Below are positions 1-9,500 of a DNA stretch of 40,911 nucleotides, one piece after another (positions within the stretch are counted from its first letter, which is position 1; each line of letters begins with the position of its first letter). Under the pieces are notes generated by a model, which was given only the letters and a program-made list of their open reading frames with translations, had not been told where the DNA came from and made no database searches. This stretch comes from a virus, in IMG/VR virus record IMGVR_UViG_3300048061_000997, positions 1 to 40,911 of that record; one strand, written 5' to 3'. The position numbers were made by a program, and so were the translations under genes.

Positions 1-3000
1 CCGACGCTTCCTGCCGAAATACTAATGAAAGAGTTTGTTACTATGGCGACGCCAGAGGATTCTTTGTTGTGGAAAACAAATCAAAGAAAAAGAATAATAG
101 TAGAAAATGTTGGAGGAGAAAATGCAAACGTTGATTCTTTGTCTTTTTTGGATGGAGATTACTATTTTAGTATATTAGGAAAAACAAGTCTCGGGGAAAC
201 ATATAGACCCACAGCAATTGATGGTTCAGAAGATTTGACTGACACTAATATTGAGTCCATATACCAAGACATAATGGGCACATCAATTGATGCTGATACA
301 AAAACGAAATATTTAAATAATTTTGGGGCAGTGCAGGGTTGGAAAACTGAAAATTTAATTGAATCTATTTTTAATAGCACCGCCTTCTTGCAGCAAGCGC
401 CTGACCAAAGGCTTGTTAATATATTGTATTTGGATCTATTGAATAGAGAAGTTGGGGGATCTGAGGATATAAGCTCTTTACTTGCGCAATCAACGGTATC
501 TGATGTTGTCACTTCAATTCAAGAATCTGGGCAGTATAAAGAAATTTATAATAATGATGTAAAACTATTGCCGCGAAGAATTAGGGGCGCAAATAATATA
601 ATTGTTATTCCGGATCATAAGCTTATAGAATTAGAATTAAATGGAGTTGCGGTTTCGCTTGACAAATATGAGAATGGATTGCAAACGTTTACTAGAATTG
701 ATAATGGTCAACGGTATACTCAATATAGTAACGGAAGTATTCAAAAAGCAAAAACAGATTCATCATCAAATCAAGCTATATCAGATGGATCTTCTGCTAT
801 TATTGCTGCAAATTATTTTGTTATTGATAAATATATAAAAAAGAATGGATCTAATGTTATTGACCCTTTTGAAGAAAGTTATATTGATATAATGTTTGGA
901 AATCCCGACGAATCAATTACAAATAGCTATCTTGCAGATCACGAAGGTAATGAATTATCTTGGAGTAATGTAAAGAATACGGCCATGGGGTCAATTAAGG
1001 TGGCATCAACTGATACTTGGATTTATGGAAATATAAAATTAATTTGGGATACATCCAATGAAATAAAAACAGAAATAAAGACTTGGATTGTTTCGGAACC
1101 ATCTAAGGAGGCTTTGGTTAAATTATATCCTTGGTATGAAGGAGTAAACGATTTATATCAAGATTATTTAACTAAATCTTTAGAATTAATTCCTGCACCA
1201 AGAATAAATTTTCCAGTTCAACTAGGTAAGCCAACAGATATATCTGCAACAATAAATGCTAGCAGCTCAGTTTTTGGCGGGGATTTATCTTATCAAACTC
1301 TTAAGGAGTGCGGGGTTCCTGTATTGGTGAATTATACTATATGGACAACTGAAGCAAATAATATTTCAGATTTAACAGATTTGCAAAGAGGTAATATAGA
1401 AGGTGCTTATGTAGACTGGAGCGAAACTACCAACTATGCAATGCACGACAAAGTTAAATATACTCATTCGGCAGAAGAGCTTCCTAAAAATTATATATCT
1501 TTAACTGATAACAATCAAGGCAATATTCCGCGTTACGATGAAAATTGGGAAGAAGAAGAAATTGATCTTGCGCAAATATCAAAATATGTTGCCGAAGGAT
1601 ATCTTCCTGATTCAATTATTGATCATGATGAAATTTTAAATGAATTGCAGATAAAAGAAATATGGACAGACATTACTAAAAGGTTGCCTAGTCAATCTGA
1701 GTTAGACATATTTAAAGATAGTTCTGGCAATTACGACGGTAATGCCAAATACGTAATTGATCTTGTTGTATATAATCTATATAAAGAAAAAATTTTATAT
1801 AATAACATAACTGAAATTGAACTTGATTTTATTTCCGATTCTGCGAAAAGCGGCGTAAATAAAAATACTCCTGACTTTTTTAAAGGAATGTGGGCATCCT
1901 ATGAAATAAAATTATATTCTACTGAGGACGGAGGAATTCTTTTGCCTAGAGAATTAGCTAATGAAAATGTAAACGAAATTAGCGGATGGAAGAGCGCAGA
2001 GGATTTGATGATTTTGGGGCCAATTTATGATCAAGATCATACAGTTTATGAAATAAGTAATTCAAGCGATGAAAGTTATAGTAAAATTGTCACTCAAAAG
2101 GGAATGTGCAAGCTTTCGGAAGCTATACGAAATGATAATGATGAAATTATTGGCTACAAAGCAAAAGCAAAAATAAGAACTGTCGGAAATTTTTCTCTTA
2201 ATGGACAATATAAAAAGGGTGGCGCAGGAAATTTAGAAATAACAATACATGATTTTGTGGCGAAATATGGTATTGTTAGAATTGGTACGGAAACTACGCA
2301 GGCACCGATTACTATGCAGGGCGCAAAGCAAAAAATTACTGATTTTAGAACTGAAAATGCCACATTAAATGGCTCAAGTAATCAAAGATTATCTTATTTT
2401 GTGAAATTAAGAAATAAAGAACGCAAATTAACTGGAGAAGAAGTAAATTTATTTGAAGATGATCGGGATGAAGGTTTTAAACAATGGGTAGAAGAGAACG
2501 ATCGTCTTATTCAGGTTGGAACAGGCGGCCATTCTGCCGAAAGAATTTGGGCTAATTTAGTTAGATTTGCCACAGGGAAAGATGTTCCTGCCGGAATGCC
2601 AACTTGGACTTTAGAGAAGCCCGGCCTAATTAATTGGGCGTACGGATCTAATGTCAAGAGTGGATATTGGCATATGATGAATAATGCTGAAGCATGGATT
2701 GCCACACAAATTGAAACTGTGGATATTGAATATACTCGAAAAAATCAATTTCCTGATGGCACTCCGAGCCCGTATGTGTTGTCTGATTTTAAGCGGGAGC
2801 CGCTTTATTATACAAATACTCATTATTCCAACAACCCTGTTTATATCAACATCATAAAGAATTGGAAAAACCATCCATCTACTCAATTCGAATATTTAGT
2901 TAAAACTGGAAAAATGGCCGGAGGTTATACTCAATATGAACATTTGCTTAACAATAGCGATTTTAGGGCTTGGTTGGCGATGGTTCTTCCAGATAGGCCG

Positions 3001-5082
3001 TACCCGATTTATAAAAACGGAGCATTATTTAGCTGGACGATAGCGTACGGAACGGGAACGGGCAGTGGCGATTACTGGGATGGTGAAGCTCATAAAGGTG
3101 CGGGTTCAGGAGCTCTCGAATCGTTTATAACGAAACATACCAAAATAAGTCAAGAATGGCTTGATGGAAATTCACCATTAAGACAAGATAATCCATCACT
3201 AACCTCTAGTTCCAACATTAGATTAATCAGAGAAAATCTGTCTAAAGAATCTGAATGGCAAGACTATTTTGATGCTATGGATTTTAATGCTATGGCGGGA
3301 GACGAACACTTATTCTTGGGACTATACGATTTGTATATTCGGTGGGCAACCCGGGAAATTCCAACTCAAGAATCAGAAGTGTTTGATTCATCAAACGATT
3401 TACAATTAGATGTTGCTATGAATATGTGGAGATTAAATGGAACATTTGTTCCTGATGTTCCTGATTTTATTGAATACATGCAAATAAATTTTTCGGATGG
3501 TATACAGCTACCTCCACCATCCGAGTCTCAGGCATATTATGACGGTGGAACATGGCGGGAGGGCGCTCCAAAATGGAACGCATATGTTTCTGAAATGAGA
3601 AGATGGTCAGATGATACTTATGGAGTTGGGCCTTTAAATATTTATAGCGTGGCGTTGAAGATATACGCGGAAATGTACGGAAATTTTGTGCAATCAAGTA
3701 TATTGCAATATCAGCCTTATTGGTATAATGTTGTAGATCAGTCAGGGGAAATTCATTTTGCGGGATATAAAGATATTCAATCTGCAGTGTTTGAGTGGAA
3801 TAGATTAAGGAATGAAAATTTTCAGTATAGACAAGTTGTGGCAGAAAGTATAGACTCAGATCTAGGTATTGCTGAATTTAAAAAATCATGTCATTTTTTA
3901 AGTTGTAATGCGGTATATGATGCGGGCACTTTTAGCTTAGTGTTGGATCAAGATTCTAAGGATAATTTATCAGCTTTAAATGCAGCATATGCTGGACTAC
4001 CTAGAATAGGTTCCACGAACGGATCATGGGATTATTTATACTATGGAGCTATAGCTCAACCATTACCTAGAAAGGTAACAAAAAGCGGATTAAAAATTAA
4101 TTCTTATTTATATGTTGATTTAACCGACGAACAAGAAAGAGAGCTAAATTTAGCTATAGAGCTTGTAGAAAATATTATTTTAGATGATATATGTGTTGAT
4201 ATATTTTTCTCTGAAGGAGCAACAACTAGACTAGGCGGATCTTATAACGAGTCAGAGTATGCTCGAGCAGAATCAAATCCGGATAAAGATTGGTTGCCTG
4301 GGGGATTGTCTAATGGTTTTTCAAGACCATTAAGGGGAGTTGTATCAATTAATCCTAAGTTTTTGTTTGATTTTGATTTCAATAAAGATGTAGATGAATC
4401 TTACGAACCAAATCAATTGTCTGGATTTTATTATACCATGCTTCATGAAATATTGCACATTATGGGAATCGGGCAAATGTGGTTTAAGGATAGCGGATAT
4501 AGTCTTAGAGCATATGCCAATCAGCAAGCGTTCTTAAGTCATGCATCAGATCCTGACAGAAAAATTTATTGGGAATATATAGACTCAGGGAACCCTAGTT
4601 TTTTAAATAAATATGCATTAATTGGTTTAGATTCTATATCTGAAATAAGTGTTTCTACCACTCCTTACTCAACCTTTTATTTAGGTGCAGAAGGAAATGC
4701 GGCTTATCAAGCTCTTTGTTTGCACAAAGGTTTTACCCATCTGCAGCCTGCTACTAGGAATAGTTTTAATAATCCTGGCACAACAGAAACTTATTATTAT
4801 TATACCACCAACATGCCTGTGGGGCCAAGCTATAACACTGTGCCAGGTATAGATGGTTTTCCTGTGAATCATGTAGGAGAAGAGCCTCAAGAATTGACAA
4901 GAAGCGGGAATAGATATTATCTACCTTCTGTTCCGAATGCGTTAATGGCATTATACAATGACGACCCTAGCACTCCTACCATTTTATCTGCAATAACAAT
5001 GGGAATGCTTAAAGATCTGGGCTATACTGTAGATGAAAGTTTAGCAGAATCAAATGATGATATATACTTAAATGTAACATAA
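1..5082 (+). CDS. Giant tail-associated protein with C-terminal zinc metallopeptidase domain (5' end outside window)
   Basis: The first ATG in the window is at 25, but the frame is open to base 1, so the true start is probably upstream; residues here are counted from 25 (1685 aa). Residues about 74-170 resemble DUF4214 modules. Around 462-512 lies a W/Y-rich stretch like the CBM5/12-like modules of the neighbouring tail proteins. Residues about 1370-1685 look like a leishmanolysin-type metallopeptidase: HEILHIMGIG at 1474-1483 supplies two His ligands and the catalytic Glu, a later His (H1616) could be the third ligand, and the end LSAITMGMLKDLGY is the usual C-terminal signature. The next gene is gpL-like, so it occupies the gpM/tail-tip position. 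Role inferred: virion protein that cleaves a host surface protein or matures the tail. The middle 800 residues are unrecognised. Domain call fairly sure, substrate unknown. Confidence 0.75.
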   Translation, partial: PTLPAEILMKEFVTMATPEDSLLWKTNQRKRIIVENVGGENANVDSLSFLDGDYYFSILGKTSLGETYRPTAIDGSEDLTDTNIESIYQDIMGTSIDADTKTKYLNNFGAVQGWKTENLIESIFNSTAFLQQAPDQRLVNILYLDLLNREVGGSEDISSLLAQSTVSDVVTSIQESGQYKEIYNNDVKLLPRRIRGANNIIVIPDHKLIELELNGVAVSLDKYENGLQTFTRIDNGQRYTQYSNGSIQKAKTDSSSNQAISDGSSAIIAANYFVIDKYIKKNGSNVIDPFEESYIDIMFGNPDESITNSYLADHEGNELSWSNVKNTAMGSIKVASTDTWIYGNIKLIWDTSNEIKTEIKTWIVSEPSKEALVKLYPWYEGVNDLYQDYLTKSLELIPAPRINFPVQLGKPTDISATINASSSVFGGDLSYQTLKECGVPVLVNYTIWTTEANNISDLTDLQRGNIEGAYVDWSETTNYAMHDKVKYTHSAEELPKNYISLTDNNQGNIPRYDENWEEEEIDLAQISKYVAEGYLPDSIIDHDEILNELQIKEIWTDITKRLPSQSELDIFKDSSGNYDGNAKYVIDLVVYNLYKEKILYNNITEIELDFISDSAKSGVNKNTPDFFKGMWASYEIKLYSTEDGGILLPRELANENVNEISGWKSAEDLMILGPIYDQDHTVYEISNSSDESYSKIVTQKGMCKLSEAIRNDNDEIIGYKAKAKIRTVGNFSLNGQYKKGGAGNLEITIHDFVAKYGIVRIGTETTQAPITMQGAKQKITDFRTENATLNGSSNQRLSYFVKLRNKERKLTGEEVNLFEDDRDEGFKQWVEENDRLIQVGTGGHSAERIWANLVRFATGKDVPAGMPTWTLEKPGLINWAYGSNVKSGYWHMMNNAEAWIATQIETVDIEYTRKNQFPDGTPSPYVLSDFKREPLYYTNTHYSNNPVYINIIKNWKNHPSTQFEYLVKTGKMAGGYTQYEHLLNNSDFRAWLAMVLPDRPYPIYKNGALFSWTIAYGTGTGSGDYWDGEAHKGAGSGALESFITKHTKISQEWLDGNSPLRQDNPSLTSSSNIRLIRENLSKESEWQDYFDAMDFNAMAGDEHLFLGLYDLYIRWATREIPTQESEVFDSSNDLQLDVAMNMWRLNGTFVPDVPDFIEYMQINFSDGIQLPPPSESQAYYDGGTWREGAPKWNAYVSEMRRWSDDTYGVGPLNIYSVALKIYAEMYGNFVQSSILQYQPYWYNVVDQSGEIHFAGYKDIQSAVFEWNRLRNENFQYRQVVAESIDSDLGIAEFKKSCHFLSCNAVYDAGTFSLVLDQDSKDNLSALNAAYAGLPRIGSTNGSWDYLYYGAIAQPLPRKVTKSGLKINSYLYVDLTDEQERELNLAIELVENIILDDICVDIFFSEGATTRLGGSYNESEYARAESNPDKDWLPGGLSNGFSRPLRGVVSINPKFLFDFDFNKDVDESYEPNQLSGFYYTMLHEILHIMGIGQMWFKDSGYSLRAYANQQAFLSHASDPDRKIYWEYIDSGNPSFLNKYALIGLDSISEISVSTTPYSTFYLGAEGNAAYQALCLHKGFTHLQPATRNSFNNPGTTETYYYYTTNMPVGPSYNTVPGIDGFPVNHVGEEPQELTRSGNRYYLPSVPNALMALYNDDPSTPTILSAITMGMLKDLGYTVDESLAESNDDIYLNVT

Positions 5083-6180
5083 ATGACAAAAGCAACAACA
5101 GATATAAATAAACAAATAATTTCTATTACTCCCGATACGATTATCGAGTTATTTGAAATTGATTTTAGTTCAATACAGTCTAATTTTCAATTGTTTAAAG
5201 AGGAATATGGAATAACTATAGATGCTGATGCTGTTTATCGATTTACGCCAATGATTAATGGAACAAACCCTATTGTTTGGCAAGAAAATTCATATCAACC
5301 TTTACCTGTAAAAATGGAAGGATTTGAGCATAAAAGCGAAGGAGGACTACCAAGGCCAAAATTTGCACTAGCAAATCCTCAAGGTTTGTTTTCGAAAATT
5401 GTATATTCTAACCAAGATTTTTTAAACTGCAAGGTCACCAGAAAAAGAACTTTTGCAAGATTCCTAGATGAAGATAATTTCCAAAACAGAAATTTAAATG
5501 AAAATTTTAAAAACCCATATGGGGAATCTGATCCTCGGGCTAGCTTTCCTGATGATGTATATTTTATAAACAGAAAGACATTGGAGAATAAAGATAGAAT
5601 TGAATTTGAATTGGTGTCAGCTTTAGAGCTTGAGAACGCTTGGGTTCCTGGTCGAACCGTAATGTCTAATCATTGCGGTTGGACATATAGGTGTAAAATA
5701 GGGTGCGGGTATTCAGGCCTTCCTATTGAAACTATAGAAGGAAAAAAATTAACCAAAGGCTTTGCTTCTGATGGTAAAACTGCTTATGGTTTTGTTGAGC
5801 CTGATAGCGAAGAAGGAAATCAAGATGGTAGAAATGATACTGGCATTGCTCGAATAAGCGCATGGAAGAAAGATAATTCATATGCAGTTGGAGACGTTGT
5901 CAAAATAATTCCAGGAAATTCAAATAGCCCATACGCTCAAACTCCGCAAGTTTTTGTTTGCGCAAAAAATCATGATAACGCAATAGATCATCACCCTTAT
6001 TTAGATAAAGAGTATTGGTTAAAAGATGAATGCAGTAAGACCATTGATGCATGCAAGAAAAGATTCTCAAGTGAATTTCCCGAGTTTGAGGGTTATAACG
6101 CAGCGGTAGGAACTAATCTAAATGATACAGGTCTGAAGTTTGGCGGGTTTCCTGGAACGGAACGTTTTGCTATTGAATGA
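5083..6180 (+). CDS. Phage minor tail protein L (tail-tip Fe-S protein) with inserted carbohydrate-binding-like module
   Basis: 365 aa, starting immediately after the previous stop with no Shine-Dalgarno. The C-terminal half has the gpL Cys signature: C198, C204 and C208 (YRCKIGCGYSG), then DECSKTIDACKKRF with C317 and C324, then FGGFPG near the end. Lambda gpL binds a [4Fe-4S] cluster through such cysteines at the tail tip. Between C208 and C317 there is an insertion: residues about 257-313 read as a CBM5/12-like module (W261, SYAVGDVV, FVCAKNH, final YW), the pattern of small chitin-binding domains. Lambda gpL has only a short linker there. The following genes are gpK- and gpI/J-like, in lambda order. 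Family call is strong; sugar binding by the insert is inferred from pattern only. Confidence 0.9.
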   Translation: MTKATTDINKQIISITPDTIIELFEIDFSSIQSNFQLFKEEYGITIDADAVYRFTPMINGTNPIVWQENSYQPLPVKMEGFEHKSEGGLPRPKFALANPQGLFSKIVYSNQDFLNCKVTRKRTFARFLDEDNFQNRNLNENFKNPYGESDPRASFPDDVYFINRKTLENKDRIEFELVSALELENAWVPGRTVMSNHCGWTYRCKIGCGYSGLPIETIEGKKLTKGFASDGKTAYGFVEPDSEEGNQDGRNDTGIARISAWKKDNSYAVGDVVKIIPGNSNSPYAQTPQVFVCAKNHDNAIDHHPYLDKEYWLKDECSKTIDACKKRFSSEFPEFEGYNAAVGTNLNDTGLKFGGFPGTERFAIE

Positions 6181-6496
6181 TATACCGAAAGAGGTGTTGG
6201 GGCAGGTTAAAAATTACGCCGAATCAATTTTTGACGAAGAAAGTTGTGGTTTAATAGTTGGTCAAGAAAAAATAAATTTTATTCCTTGCAGAAATTTAAG
6301 TCGCAATAAAAAAAATAACTTTTATATAAATCCTGCTGATATGATGAGGAAAAATATTATGTACATATTTCATTCTCACGTTGGCTCTTCGTCTCAGCCA
6401 TCCAAAATGGATATCGATAATTGTAAAAATATTATGATTCCGTTTTTAATATATAGTTTAAGAGATAAAGATTTTTATGTTTATAAATGTGTATAA
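6173..6496 (+). CDS. gpK-like tail assembly peptidase, JAB/MPN (JAMM) domain only
   Basis: About 107 aa. No ATG is available; the TTG at 6173 is chosen because it puts the start just ahead of the conserved N-terminus (IPKEVLGQV) with an 8-bp overlap with the L gene. TTG at 6140 or 6167, or GTG at 6194, are alternatives. The JAMM zinc motif is complete: a Glu in ESCGLIVG, then HSH followed by seven residues, Ser and Asp (ending QPSKMD). In lambda, gpK combines this domain with a C-terminal NlpC/P60 peptidase; here the protein stops after the JAMM domain, so the NlpC/P60 half is missing or encoded elsewhere. Its place between L and I/J genes supports a role in tail-tip assembly or peptidoglycan attack. 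Confidence 0.82.
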   Translation: MNDIPKEVLGQVKNYAESIFDEESCGLIVGQEKINFIPCRNLSRNKKNNFYINPADMMRKNIMYIFHSHVGSSSQPSKMDIDNCKNIMIPFLIYSLRDKDFYVYKCV

Positions 6497-6529
6497 TATG
6501 CATAAGGAACACAAGGAATTTTAAAGGAA

Positions 6530-9500
6530 ATGAAAAAGGTATATCTGTACGGAGCATTATCAAGTAAATTTGGGAAAGAATTTACGCTCGATGTATGCTC
6601 GTTGCCAGAAGCTCTAAGGGCGATAGACGCAAATCAAGACGGATTTCTTAATTATCTAATAAATTCTTGCAATAAAGGCGTTGGATATAGCTTTTTTAGT
6701 GAAAATATTAATCCGAAGAACAACGAGGATGATGTAAAAAATAAATTAATTTGCGGATCAAATCCAGATCAATTAGATTTAATAAAAAATGAATTGCATA
6801 TCATGCCCGTTACTCAGGGCGGAGGCTTTGTGGGGACGGCGATAAGTATGGCTATTAATTTTTTTACTAGCGAAGCATTTTTTCAGGCTGTCTTGTTGGC
6901 CGCAGTAAGTTATGGAATCGCAGAGTTAACTAAGCCGCCAGATCCTCCGAAAATTGACGACAAAAGAATAAGCACAAAATCTTACATTTTAAACGGCCCT
7001 CAAAATCGAGAGGCGCAAGGAATTCCTATTCCGGTTGCTTATGGTCAATTAAAAATTGGAACTGTGGGTATTGGCTTAGAAAAACAAATAAAAAGAAGAG
7101 ACAATGCTGATTTCACTCAAGGCGGAAATCAGGATTACATTATAGCTTCTTATAGTAAATTTAGACACCTAGATCTTTTGTGTGAAGGTCCTATAGAGGG
7201 TTTGGTTGATGAAGGAGGAAATTTAATTAATGTTGGCGAAAGTATGATTGGAGAGTTTGTTGATAAAGAAGATCTTGGGAAAGCTTTGTATTTAAATGAC
7301 GTTCCTGTAAAAAGCTCAAACGATCAATTAAATTATATCATGACAGAAGATGCAGAAAATGCCATAGATTATAAAAAGGGGATTGTGGGAGAAACATTTA
7401 ACCTTGATGGAGAAAAGAATTTTGACGATCCATCGATTGGTCCTTGTTTTAGTAGGGGTTACGATATATTGTTGCATGGTACTACACCTCTTGTTGGAGG
7501 AGTAGCTTATGAACTTGCTTTGACTGCAGCGCGACAAAATACTGACGGAGAATATAAAGGAGAAATAGATTTTGCAATAAAGCATGGGGCAAAAGTAGCT
7601 TCTCATATGGTGAATTCAGAACATATAAAAGAAATAGATTTATGTTTTCAAACTGAGCTGGCTTTTAACCGTGTAATCGAGGGAGGTGATCAAGACGGTC
7701 AACAAACAACTATGCAAAATGCATGCAGATTTGTTATTATGGTCCAAAGAAATGGTGTTGATTATAATGTATTGGATAGAGATTCTGGGTGTGCGTTTGA
7801 AATTGATCCAGGTTTCGCTCCAATTAGGTTCAATGATAATGGTACTCCTAGAGGGGGAATTGCGGCTCTGGTAGCCATACCTAAAGCTAAGTTTGGATAT
7901 GATACATGGCAAAATGAAAAAAATACTGATGCCGCTCAGGCTAGAGAGGTGGTTCCTTTGCATGATGAAGATGCACTGAGTGATTGGGTAAAATCTTATA
8001 ACGGTAGTCAGGGTGATCAAGTTTATTATCAAATAATTACTAAATCATTGGAAAATTATGTTGATAAAAATCAAGACATATTTGATGCATATAAAAACTT
8101 AGTAAAAACTGATTACTTTGAAATTGCTGGTATTGCTACTGCTGCCACAGAATTTTCAATAAAAATTAAAATAAATTGGGATTATTTTCAAAGAAATGAT
8201 ATTGATAAAAATAGAGGAATAGTGTTTAAGGTGTTAAAATTAGATCCAGAAATAGATCCCTCTTCTTCAGATACAAAAACTAAAAACGCGAGCGGATTAA
8301 ACAGTAAGCGGAGCTTGAGGTTTTCTTACGTTCAAGAAAAAATAAACGCTAGATTAAGTTATCCTCATACCGCAATAGCTTCTGTTTTAATTGATTCAAG
8401 AAATTTTAGTAGCGTGCCTTCTAGAATGTATCATGGAAAATTTAAAAAAATATTAGTTCCAAGCAATTACAATTCAAAAACAAGAAAATACGATGGCCCT
8501 TGGGATGGAAGGTTTAAGGGGCAGGTTGGTAATCAATCTCTTTATGATATAGATGATTCTCAGCTGGTTTGGTCTGATAATCCGGCTTGGATATTTTTTG
8601 ACTTAATGATTAATCCTAGATTTGGGGTAGCTAAATATGGAGTATCTGATCTTGATATTGACAAGTGGCAACTTTATAAAATAGCGAAATATTGTGACGA
8701 ATTGGTTGATACGGAATATGAAATAGAAAATAAAGAAGGAGTGGCAAGAGCTTTTCGAACTGATAATGTTGTTCATCAAGATAAAAATACTGGAGATGGA
8801 TACATAGAGCTTATGCTTGCTAAATATTTTTGGTATTTAAATGAATCCGGTGAACTTGTGTTAATGGATAAATATTTTAGTGACCCGAACTATGTTCCAA
8901 GCGGAGTTTCAAATAGGCAGTCTAATTTAACTGAACTTAATATTGATATAATTTTTCAAGACATGCTTAATAGAAGCTCAAGTGACGGTGACAAGTCAAG
9001 TTACCTAGCCGTTAACGATCAAGGCGAAAGTATTTTAAAAGTGGGAGATCTTATTGACCACCTTTTATCATCCGGAGAATTTTTGAAACCAGTTTTTTCT
9101 AGAGATGATTTCGTAAATGAATTTGGAGAGGGTAGTGGATTTCAGGGGAAAAAAATAGCTATATTTCTCGCAGATCACAATTACGCTGCCTATTCTGAAG
9201 TTTCCGCCAAAGCGATTCAGAGGAAATCTTGCACTAGGAGCGGCTCTTATCAAATAGAGGAAAGAATTATTATTAGTTCTGACCCCGATCAAAGAAAAGT
9301 TAATATATCTGGGCCTAATTTATTGGAATCTGGTACAGATATAAATGGAATAACTTATGGCGCATGCGCTGCGCAAATTAATCATCCAGTTGTAGAGCCT
9401 AGGTTTACATGTAATGTTTACCTTTCAGACAAATCAAACGCTTTAAGTATAATGAATGCAATGAGTTCTGTTTTCAGGGGGATAATATCTTATTATGGGG

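Noticed and set aside
6822-6950. Hydrophobic segment in gpI-J as evidence for a membrane protein
   Set aside because: A hydrophobic stretch between the I and J domains occurs in lambda-type gpI C-termini; the rest is clearly a virion protein.
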